Source of the DNA: Anodontia alba
Lineage: Eukaryota > Mollusca > Bivalvia > Lucinida > Lucinidae
Length of the DNA stretch: 64,000 nt
Direction: 5' to 3'
NCBI GenBank assembly: GCA_964016985.1
Contig: OZ024830.1
Coordinates: forward strand, 57,024,104 to 57,088,103
Every line of letters begins with the position of its first letter. Position 1 is the stretch's first letter. Positions 9,434 to 21,400 of the stretch are shown one piece after another. The notes under the pieces are model-generated. The model worked only from the letters and a program-made list of their open reading frames with translations. It did not search any database and was not told the origin of the DNA. A program made the translations under genes and the position numbers.

Positions 9434-12400
9434 TGGGGTAACTTCCTATATATGGCAAAGTACGGATGTGCGTGCCGAATAGCCCCCTTTTTCAGCACTG
9501 CCAGGTATATGATTGGCCCCCTTTTTTCAACAAAACGTATATGAATGGCCCGATTTTTCTGGATTCCTATGTGAAAGGCAACATTTTTCTGACATCCTGG
9601 TATATGCACATATTTTTCGCTCAGAGATTTTTCGAGGCTGCTTATCCTCTTGGTATTACATGAATTGACTGTGATATTTGTCTAACAACCAGCAAAAATG
9701 GGTACAAAAATCAAAGGGCAGTATATGAATAGGTCAACATTTTGGATGATCAAGTATATGAATGGGTCCGTTTTTTCAAAGGCCAGGTATATGAATGGGG
9801 TAGGTTTTGAAATACTGGTTCGCACACCCGTACCAAAATTACCCCCCCCCCCCCACCCCCACCCCCCCGAGGAAATATCAAGTCTTACTTTCTGGGAAGA
9901 ACATTTGCAGGTTAGATGATGATGATGATGAGTTCAGGTTTAACAACGCATCAACCCATGAGGGTCATTTGCGTCAAAATGGTGAACTAACATGGTTCTG
10001 TAATGAAACGATTATAATGATAAGTCATAAAATTTGCAGGTTAGACTTTGGAATCTGTCTGCCATTATTTACTGACTTCAGCTTGTGAGTGTGCATACCT
10101 AGCAACTACACTAAAAGTTAGGATTAGGTTAGGGTTGGTTTGGCCAGCCTCGGTGGCTCAGTTGGATGCGCCGTCTGACTGGAGACCAGGAGTACACCCC
10201 CCGCTGAGGTCGGCAACATTCTTTCGTGCAGACTGATCATGAAATATTTTCTATGGTCATTCTCTCCCTTCCACTGATTCAAGAAGGGCATTTGTCAGTT
10301 TCTGGCGAAAGAATGCGCACAATACTGGTTAACCGCTTAGAGGACTAAGCCTGCCCAGTAAATGTGTGGTTAGGTAAATTGGCCACGCTCGACATGACCC
10401 TATTGGGTTGATTGGGCCGTAAAACCTCAACACAACACAACTAGGGTTGGTTAGGTTACTTTAAGGATCATGGTTAGCATACCTATATCTGGGAATATTT
10501 ACAGACGGTTAGGATTAGATTAAAATGGCAGACAGAATCTAAAGTACTCCTAAACTTTAGCCAAGTCCATTTCACTTCCTATTGATGTGTCTAAAAACTG
10601 CTGGACTGAGTGGTAAACAGTGTAGACTCCAATCAGACAAACACTTTTGTGTCTGATCTGGGTCTACACTGTTTGCTCAGGCTCTTCAGTCTCAATACTT
10701 AGGGTTATTACGGTAGTTCTACTACACCTACCAGTTATAGGACAGTTGCAGTGACAATCTGGCGTGGTCGGCTGTTTCAACAATAACAATGTCTGTGCAG
10801 AAGTCGGGGCCAAGAAGAAGACAGAGAGATTTGATCACATTAGGTTTCTTCGGTTTCCCACCAGAGATACTGAGCTGTGTGAACTGTTCATCAGGTCCGA
10901 GCATCACAAGTTCTGGACCAAATATAACTCTGAAATAGACAAGAAGATAATATACATGTACTGTATTTACCCCTAATTATCCGGTGCCTATATTCCTTAC
11001 CAAAGTTCAGAGGAATTGTAAAAAGGCTCCATATTCCTCAAAAATAGACATTTTTATCCAAGAAAGGTTTAATATATTGATATATAGTTTTAATATGACC
11101 ATAAAATGAGGCATCTGACAGCCTGTAAAATTTCAGTTAAGTCTCTCGTTTTTAACTGGATCAAAAATGAAATGATTTTCATAGTATCACTGAATCACTG
11201 TTGGCAACATTAATTCAATGATATGATAAAAAATCATTTCAGTTCAAGAACAAGAGACTAACTGAAATTTTACAGGCTGTCAGATACCACATTTTATAAT
11301 TGTATTAATACCATGTGTCAATATATAAAACCTTTTTCAGATAATAAAATGTCTTTTTTTGAGGAATATGGGGCCTTCAAGGAGGAGTATTTGGTGATAA
11401 TTCTGGGATAATATTTCTTATTTCTCCATAAAAACATATGAGTATGTTGTGGGTACTCATTAGAAGCGCCTTGCCAAGGCTCTTCAAATAAGTACCCAAA
11501 ACATATGTTTTTATGGAAATTGGAAGAAAATTATCCCAGAATTATCACCAAGTACTCTTCCTTAACAATTCCTCAGCCAATTATCAAAACATTTTAACAA
11601 GCCCACTTGATTAACAGCAAAGTAATGACTGAGTAGGTCTGTGTGTAGATCCTGATATGATGTGGCATTTAGCAGTATCTGATCTGGGTCTACACTGAGG
11701 CTAGTCTGTCTGATGACTATTTTGGGTTTTATGTCTCTTTCAACATCAAGTCATAGTGAGACGATGCGGGGTTCTGTATAATGAAGTGTGGAACAATCAA
11801 GAGCTAATTCCCACTCTAAATGGTCCAAAGTCAGGAGTCCTATCATCTTCCAGTTTTGACCAGCACTTTAAGCCTTAAAGCGCCAATCACAACAATTGTC
11901 GTCTGCTTTGTCATCTGCTTGTAATTTTGAAATTCATTTTTGCAAACAGTGTGGACCCAGATCAGACTGCCCTTTAGGAGCAGTCTGATCAGGGTCCACA
12001 CTGTTTGCCTGTATGCAAAAAATAGGTTTGAAAAGTTTGCAAGAATATTCAGCAGACGACATAAACAGAAGACATTTTCAGATGCAGGTTTTCTTGGCGC
12101 TTTAAGGGTTAAGGGCTAATCAGTTTTGAAATCTTTCTACTTCTGTTTCCTCTGATGCATTTTGCACAAAAATCAGTCAATCTACAGTAAATGTCCAAAA
12201 CTTTTGAACACTTTATGTCATCTTTACCCCCCTTAATTGTCTTTGTGTGTGTATGAGTGTTTTTGTTTTTTTTTTCACAATATACTTGGTGGAATGGCAA
12301 ACAATGTAGAATGTAGACCCTGGTCTGACTGCTCCTTCATCTGGGTCTGCACTGTTAGCAGATGTCATTTTGTCTGAAAAATTGTGTACAAATGTTTAGG

Positions 12401-15400
12401 GCAAATACTGTATAAATAGTACATGTATTTGGGCATTTTGTTGCTGAGGAAAGAAAAAACGACAAAAATTACATATGATTTCTTCATTTTATTAGTTTAT
12501 TGGTTTACACTTTCTCAATACACATTTCCTATGATTTGAACAAAGAGCATTTTATAACATATCTGTGGACTAAAGGGGAACCGATACACTTTCAGGGGAG
12601 GCGACTCTGTCAAACTTGTTTTGCTTCCCTTCTGGAAAGAGGTCTAGTCTTAAAGGTAAGAATTTGCTCCTTGTAGGAGCAAATTCTTTCCTTTAAGACT
12701 AGACCCCTTTCAGAGAAGACCAGGTATGCAGGAAGGCAAACAGGAAGCTGTAAAAGTTGTCTCCCTTATATAAAATGGTGGAAAATCTATCACGTGTATC
12801 CAGTCCCCTTAAATATGAAATCACATGAAAACAAAGAAACATAAAACTGCAGGATCAGCATCTGCAAACAGGATGTTGTTCACAATCTGTTTTATTGATA
12901 TAGTCTAACCCTTGGAACCAGACTTCACTTGGCCTATATATGACATCGAGATACTTAAAACAAAAGTGTCTCTTACCAATTAGGTTTTAACAGTGTGTCA
13001 TTGTATGTATCTTGTACCATACTTATTCTAATAAACGGCCCATCTCTAATAAACTACCCCTTTGACTTTTCTAGGAAAAAAGCATTATTAGACACATGCA
13101 AAATTGAGTTTCCGCCATCAAAATGTCTTATTTTTGGCTCAAATTTGGACTCAACTCTTATTTTAGCAGCAATGAATTGCATTGCCCCAGGGCCGTATGT
13201 CAGAATAAATATGGTATATGATGATAAACATTCATCTGGACAGACACGTTCATATACAAAACACAAATTAGGGCTTAAACGCAACACTGTTCATGTATTT
13301 TTCAATGTAGTTATGACATGTCTGTTGACCACTTGAAATATACATAAACAGGTTCATATACAAAACACACATATATGCACACATTCATATACATGCACAT
13401 ATACATACATACATGCATATGCATACATGTTGAAATGCTCATGCACATACACAATGCATCCTCTACAGCAGCCATGCTCAAGGAGGCATAAAACTGATTG
13501 TTGTAGGTGCAAAACAAACTCGTTTTTGGAACTCAGGGGGGTCCCACATGTTTGTATCTTTAACTACTGCACCATTTCTCTCTTTTACTTCTTCATCTCT
13601 ACACACTTTCTTCTGGATATCATTCACATCCCACTCACATGGTTTCTTGCAATTAGCTACTACCTCTTGCCTTTTTCTTCTAGCCAGATACTTCTGTGCT
13701 TCCTTCACATATTTCTTAATTAGTACAACAGTTTTCATTTTCATTCTACAAACTTTGTTCCTGATGTCTTTCATGTCCCACTCACATGACCTAGCAAGGC
13801 AATTCTGTACTTCCTTCATAGCACTGCATTCTTCTGGTCTTTCATACTGGTATAGTGTGCTGTCTGGTCTTCCATACTGGTATGGTGTGCTGTCTGGTCT
13901 TTCATACTGGTAATATGTGCTGTCTGACCTTTCATACTGGTATGGTGTCCTATCTGGTCTTTCATACTGGTATGGTGTCCTGTCTGGTCTTCCATACTGG
14001 TAATATGTGCTGTCTGACCTTTCATACTGGTATGGTGTCCTATCTGGTCTTTCATACTGGTATGGTGTCCTGTCTGGTCTTTCATACTGGTATGATGTGC
14101 TGTCTGGTCTTCCATACTGGTATGATGTCCTGTCTGGTCTTCCATACTGGTATGGTGTCCTGTCTGGTCTTTCATACTGGTATGGTGTCCTGTCTGACCT
14201 TTCAGACTGGTATGGTATCCTGTCTGGTATTCCATACTGGTATGGTGTCCTGTCTGGTCTTTCATACTGGTATGGTCTTTTATACTGATAAGGTGTCCTG
14301 TCTGGTCTTTCATACTGGTATGGTGTCCTGTCTGGTCTTTCATACCGGTAAGGTGTCCTGACTGGTCTTTCATACTGGTATCGTATCCTGTCTGGTCTAT
14401 TATACTGGTATGGTGTGCTGACTGGCAGATCAGTCAACGCACAGTTTCTGAATGTTTCTTTTGTCATCTCCTTATGACAGAAAAAATTGCCTGGGTTAGT
14501 TTTAATGTATTCTCTATAGCTACATTTCTTCCCACCACTACAAATATTATCCTTACATGCAGTGACATTCCGAGGAGTTCCAACTTGTGACCGAATAGGT
14601 CCAAATGTTTTCTGGAACTGTGGTTCCTCTTCATTACTGATGGCAAGATCCATCTCCTTTCTGCAAAAAGGACCATTTTTTGCAGCTAGTAAGTATAAAT
14701 ATAGTTGGATCTCATTATCTCAAACACTAATATCTCAAACTGCTATTTTAATCAAACTAAATAAAGGCCAGTTAGTCTGCCAAATATTTGTCACCTTTCA
14801 AATCCTCTCAATATGTTGTTATCTCAAACTGAAAGTTCAGGTCTCTTGACATTTGAGATAATGACAAAAGACTGTGCTGATTCTGAGTTTTAAAAGTAAG
14901 TCACCTTACATCTTAAGTAATTTCTGCATAGCTCTAGGTAGTCGCTTCTTTTAACCCAAAAATAATATATATATTTTTTTTATTTCTCCGCTGAAACATA
15001 TCTTGTGGTACTCATTAGAAGTGCCTCACTGAGGCACTTCTAATGAGTTCCCACAACATATGTTTTCATGAAGAAATAAAAAAATCATTATGTGGATACC
15101 CCCTCTTAAGCAAAGCTGTTTCTGCATTCATATTTTTGCTTATATCTTCTCACAACTTTGTAACTCTTCAAGCACCGTATAAAATTGTAGAAGTCGACAT
15201 TCTAAAATATATATTTTTTCTTTTTCATAGAAAATATGGCTTGACATTTCAGGTGAATCATCTGCCTAAGACACAATGCACCTGAAATGTCAACCCTTTT
15301 CTCTGAAAAATAAAAACAAATTTTAGAATGCCATATGCTGTTGTTGTGACTGGCACTTTAACCTTTACCACTCTCTGGGCATTTTCAGCAGACGACAGAT

Positions 15401-18400
15401 TGATGATATTTTTCTTATTTTTCCCAGAAAACAGGATTTGACATTTCATGCAAATTGTCTCCTTAGGAGACAATTTGCATGAAATGTCAAATCCTGTTTT
15501 CTGGGAAAAATAAGAAAAATATTTCAAAATGTCGTCTGCTGAAAATTTTACCCAGAGTGCTAAGCGTTAAAGTAAAAGACAGAGACCATGTTTATTTGGG
15601 TTTACAAGACATTTACTCTGGAACACACGACTGGCATTTTCATGCAAGTTTTCAAGCTATTCCAAAGTAGGAATCTTTTAAAAATAGAGAAAAAATTAAA
15701 CTCAGAAAATAACAGCCTCGGTTTTATTGAGTCTGTTCATTATGAATAAAGAAAGATGCAACATCACTCATGCCTCATTGCAGCTTTGAACAGAATTCTG
15801 TTTTCCCATATAATGAAAGAGCTCAATAGTCCCAAAGGACCAGAAAACGTAAAAATATCAGTCTTTTATCAAAGTACCAGGCTATGTTTCATGGCCTCCT
15901 AACAAGCACTTAAAACAGCTGTAGCCATTACAAATTTTTCCACAGTGGGAAGCCCTTGGAAATCTGTTTCTGCCATCATAGTACATCTTGTGTTTGATTT
16001 TGTCCTCAGATGTTACAAAAGTCTAGACCCGTCCCACTAGAAGGTATGGGGGACAACCGTCCCAATTTATAGGATTTTCTTAAGATTTGACTGGTGGTTC
16101 CCTTGGTATGTTCTAACAGCCATCTAGAAATGGTACAACTGCAGGAGCTTTCCCTTTTGTAGTTCCTATTTTTCACTTGAGACTTTCCAAATGGTACCAG
16201 AGTGCTTTCAAGACATTGCCTGGGTTTATTTCGTACAGAGGTATATTTTCCTCTAGCCTTAACTTAACTGTCAAGAACAAAGTCCAAAACATCTTCTCCC
16301 TGAAATTGTCACAATTCTTCCTGTCTCTTGAAAGAAACTAATCAAGTATGTTTATGTCCAGCTCAGCTCAAGTATTGTAGGCAGATGTAAATATGTGTGT
16401 TTAGGGTAATATGCTAGAAAAAAATTGGTAGGGTAGGTAGGAATTCTTTTTTTTTTTACTTAGAATTATACTATAATTACCAAATATACATGTATTTGGA
16501 CTTTGCATATAATTCACATAAAATCTTACCAAATCTGTTTGACTATCCTTTTATGTGTCTAAAAGTACTGATAGAATGGGAAACAGTGTAAATCCTGATC
16601 TAACTGCTCCTATAGGACCAGTTTGATCTGGGTCTACACTATTTGCTCAGACCTTCTTGTCCAAATATTTAGCATAAATATTTTATCCCAGTATCACCTA
16701 CTTTTTTTTTTTTGTTTTGAGAGACATGAAAAAAAAAATTTACTAGGTTTCACCAGGAAAATTAGGTAGGGAGGGTTACCCTAAACACACATATTTTTTA
16801 TTTGGCCTAAGTAAGACAATATGTCCTGGATCTGACACAGAGTTTCTCCTGACTTGAATTTGGCAGTTTGTATCCACAAAATCATGATCTGGACCCTCAA
16901 AAGTTAGAAGTGATGCATAAATGATCAACCTAAAATCTTTTGTGGCTTTGTACAAGAATTATAAGTAGTTGGGCAAACAAGAAACCCTAAGTCTTACTAC
17001 TGGACCCCTTACCTCCACATCAGCAAGTGCATAATAACAGTCTTGACACTATGGGGAACTGATACGCTTTCAGGGGAAACAACTTTGTGAAAACTGATTT
17101 TGACTCCCTTTTGGTGCACATATCGTCCCTTAGAGAGGCCATGTGCCTAGTACTTTGGCTGAAGTTTCCCCTTAGCCTACCGCTAACATGAGAGAACTGC
17201 TATTATTGCATAAAAAGCAGTGCTGCACGTTATTAACAGCCGTACATTAACTAGCGAAAAGCCGTGTATTAACAAGGCAATTCACACGCTGTTAATGCAT
17301 GGCTATGCAACTTTCAATATGATCGTACCGGGGCCACAGATTTGCTGCCATCATGAGATGTGTACTGCCCGGCCAAAGAACGAGCATAGTCAGTGGAAAT
17401 TATGTTCGCGAGACATTGGTGAAAAGGCGAAACAAAACTGCAAAAAATAACGAGAAAAATAGCAATTGTTTTCAGTTTTTATGCAATAATAGCGATCGAA
17501 CATGGTTTTTCAATGCATTAACATTGGCCAGGTCCCTTGGGAGGTGTTGAAAACCGCGGCCTTTGGCCTCGGTTTTCAACATCTCCCACCGGACCTGGCG
17601 AATGTTAATGCATGAAAAACCATGTCTGATACCTATAATAGATTATTGCGAGACTGCTTTCATGCACAGGCTCATCTGAATTTTTGTTGTTCGCATATGC
17701 TATAACATCTCTTTTTCCATGAGTTGGCTTGTACATTTTAACAACAAACTGGCCCAAATTAGCCTTGATTCTAGAAAATTGCAAAAAGTCAAAAACCATG
17801 TGAAACCTAAATTTAGTCTGGCACACAAATAAAAATAAAGCACTTACAGCAATTACACATACCAAAGCCCCAGATACGAGGGGTATCAGGAAACTATTTT
17901 TCTTATTTCTCCACAAAAAAACGAGGGGCTTCTAATGAGTACCCAAAACATATGTTTTTATGGACAAATAAGAAAAATATCAACTTCTTTATGTTAAAAA
18001 AAAAACAAAAACAAAAAAAAAAAAACAACTAGAAATGTGTCAGTATGACACAGATGCCCCCGTCCAGGGCCATTTTCACCCACATGCAGGCATTTTGCAA
18101 AAAATGAAGTTGAAAAGGGCCATAACTTTTATAATAATTGGCAGATTTTACCCTAAATAGAACCTGACCATATTTTATGATTATAAACTTATGTATAAAA
18201 TATGAATCCAATACACAAATCAATCTTTTTTAAAAATATATCGGAAGGAAAACATCTTCTGAAGGTGAAAAAGGGCCGTAACTCCAAAAATAATTGGTGC
18301 ATTTTACCCTAAATCAAACTTGACCTATATTTTATAATTATATGCTTGTGTATAAAATATGAATCCAATTCACTAATCTTTTCAAAAGTTATGGAACGAA

Positions 18401-21400
18401 AACCATTTTCCGAAGTTGAAAAAGGGCCATTACTCCCAAAATAATTGGTGGATTTTACCCTGAATCGGACTTGACCTACATTTTATGATGATATACCTGT
18501 GTATAAAATTTAATTCCAATACACTAATCTTTTCAAAAGATATCGAATGGAAACCATTTTTCAACTATTTTTCAACACTGAAAAAGGGCCGTAACTCCAA
18601 AAATAATTGGTGAATTTTACCCTAAATCGAACTTGACCTATAATTATATGCTTGTGTATAAAATATGAATCCAATACACTAATCTTTTCAAAAGTTATGA
18701 ACGGAACGGAAACCATTTTTCAAAGTTGAAAGAGGGCCATAACTCACAAAATAATAAGTGGATTCTACTTTAAATCGAATGTGACCTACATTTTATGATT
18801 ATATACCTGTGTATAAAATTTCAATCCAATACATCAATCTTTTCAAAAGATATCGCACAGAAACCATTTTTCAAAGTTGAAAAGGGCCATAACTCCCAAA
18901 ATAATTGATAAATTTTACCCTAAATAGAATTTGACCTACATTTTATGATTATACACCTGTGTACGAAAAAAATTTCAATCCAAGACACCAATCCTTTCAA
19001 AAGATAGCTCACAGAAACCATTTGTGTTACATACGGGACGGATGGACATACATACGGACAGTGGCAATACTATATGCACCCCCACTGTAAATGGCCGGGG
19101 CATAAAAGAAATGTTCCTCATCTAAAGCTATGGTATACCACAATGTTCTGTAAGTATATTGTCAGTAATTTGTGTAAAATGTCTTACCTGGCTTTCTTTT
19201 CTTTATAGTCATAAATCTGTACAGCAGCATTGTGTGGAACTCTGAAAGTTACAACTTTTGTCTTATCTCTGGCCTTAGCTGCAGATGTGTCCTTACTGCG
19301 GTCTCCCCGGTCGGCGAGAGGATCTTTGGCTTGGGAAAGAAGGGTCTCAACAGCTGGAGGAAGTTCTTTTGCCCATAATTCCTCATCTTGGTTCAGCATA
19401 TATGTCTCCCCGGTGACGGCTCTTACCTGGAGAAAACAATACATGATAATGAGGATGACGAGTTGGTGTTTAATGTCCTTTAATCATTTATGCTATATCA
19501 AGACAATGAAAGGATGATAATGAAAGGCTCTGTGCAATAAAGTGCCCTACAGTTATAATCTGAATTTGACCTCCAGTGGGACTGTATCTGGGCTCTTGTG
19601 ATCTAAAGTCAGGAGCACTAACCCATCACGAAGACATATCTATATAATTTTGACCCTCTTAAACCCCACTTTTACATAGTAAAACTGAGGTTTACAGGGG
19701 TATACATTATTTTTCTTATTTCTGCTCAAAACGTAGATTGTGGGTATTCATTAGAACTGCCTCATTGAGGCAGTTCTAACGAATACCACAATCTATGTTT
19801 TGAGCAGAAATATCAGAGTTTTTCATCTGAAAATTTTCAGATTTTGGAGGTAAAATTTTCTATATATTTAAATAGGCGTGCTCTCATAATGCACTCGGCC
19901 ACCCAGCATCAACGAAAAAAATTAAACTTCTCCAGTTCTCCATAAAACATGTAGTGGATACTTATTAGAAGTGCTTCAGAGTAAGTAAATATATGTTTTT
20001 AGTACCCACAACATGTTTTTATTGGGTGAAGCACTTCTAGTCAGAATCCACATGCTATGGGCAAATACAGCAATTTTAGAAGCATATCAAGTTTCAAACA
20101 TTTATATTCTGTGATTTGTTTGAGTTGAGATTTTACCGCCGAGTCAACTAATGTGGGTCATGTCAAGTGGGGTCAATTAACTACTCACACTGCTCCTGGG
20201 CAGACTTAGTCCTCTAAGCAGTCAACCACATACTTTCGTAAGTAAAGTTTGTGCACATACTTTCACCAGTAACTCACAACATCCCGTCTTGAATCAGCAG
20301 GAGGAAAATACACCACAACCTCTTTATAACACTATTGTTGGGGTCCATAGCATAAACCTGTTAGATAAGCAATTGTGTTATATCCAAACAAAAATGTATA
20401 GATTATATTGAAAACTGACCATTTATGGTCACTTTTCAATATAACCTGTACATTTTTGGGATCCATCTTTGAACCGTGTTATATCCAAAATAACGAATCA
20501 TGTTATAAAGAGGTTGAAATGTAACCATAGATATGATTTTACGATCAATTTTAAGGAGCTGGGATTCAAACTTGTGACCCCTGGATCTGAAGTCAGATGT
20601 GCTATTGACTGCGCTATGGAGCCTAGCTTTCTATACTATATATTCTGAGAATGACAAAAGAATTTTGTACCTTTCCAGTTTTTATATCTCTAACATATAT
20701 TCCCTCATTCTCATCTAATGGGATGGCCTGTCGTTTCATCACAACTTCCACTTCGACTGGTGGAACATACTCTACAGGTCCTCTGATCATCCAACGGTCA
20801 CCAGGCTTTCTGTCGACTTTTGCTGCCTACAAAAAAAAATGACAAGGAATATGAGGATTTGTTAAGAAGTATTTGATAGTTCTGGATAATTTCCTCAATT
20901 TCTTGATAAAAACAAATTTTGTGGGTATTCATTAGAAGTATCTTGGCAAGGCGCTTCTAAAGAGTGCATACGTTTGTTCATTTGCCCAGTCAACCCAACA
21001 GGGGTATATCAAGGGATGTCAGTTTATCTAACCACACTTTTACTGGACAGGCTTAGTTCTCCAAGCAATCAACCAGCATTGTGCACATTCTCTCACCAGA
21101 AACTGACAACTGTCCTTCTTGAATCAGCGGAAGGGAGAGAATTTCATGGTCAAATCTCCACGAAAGAATGTTGCCAACCTGGCGGAGGTCGAACCTGCAA
21201 CCTCCTGATCACCAGTCTGACGCGTGTCCAACTGAGCCACTGAGGCCAACATATGTTCTCATGTACAAATGAGAAAAATTATCCCACCAAAAACTCTTCC
21301 AGAACAAGTCCTCTGAGGAATATTTAGAAAGGTGGACATATACACCTAAATTATTTTGCAAAGGGAGAAAACTGATGTCACTCAGGTACAGCTGAATCTC

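Noticed and set aside
10764..10976. Plus-strand open frame with a zinc-finger-like look ([20 protein letters not shown])
   Set aside because: The opposite strand is MVP exon 10 with exact splice sites and phase; the plus frame is a shadow.
13816..14373. Open frames in the other phases and on the plus strand across the decapeptide array ([20 protein letters not shown] repeats)
   Set aside because: A 30-bp repeat without stops is open in several frames. Only the [10 protein letters not shown] frame continues through unique Cys-rich flanks and a splice acceptor.
15400..15530. Palindromes read as transcription terminators
   Set aside because: They recur as complete dispersed elements with inverted ends; rho-independent terminators do not apply here.
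17605..17916. Minus frame with a hydrophobic N-terminus ([20 protein letters not shown])
   Set aside because: Its ATG and first codons are the right arm of a family A hairpin; no downstream similarity.
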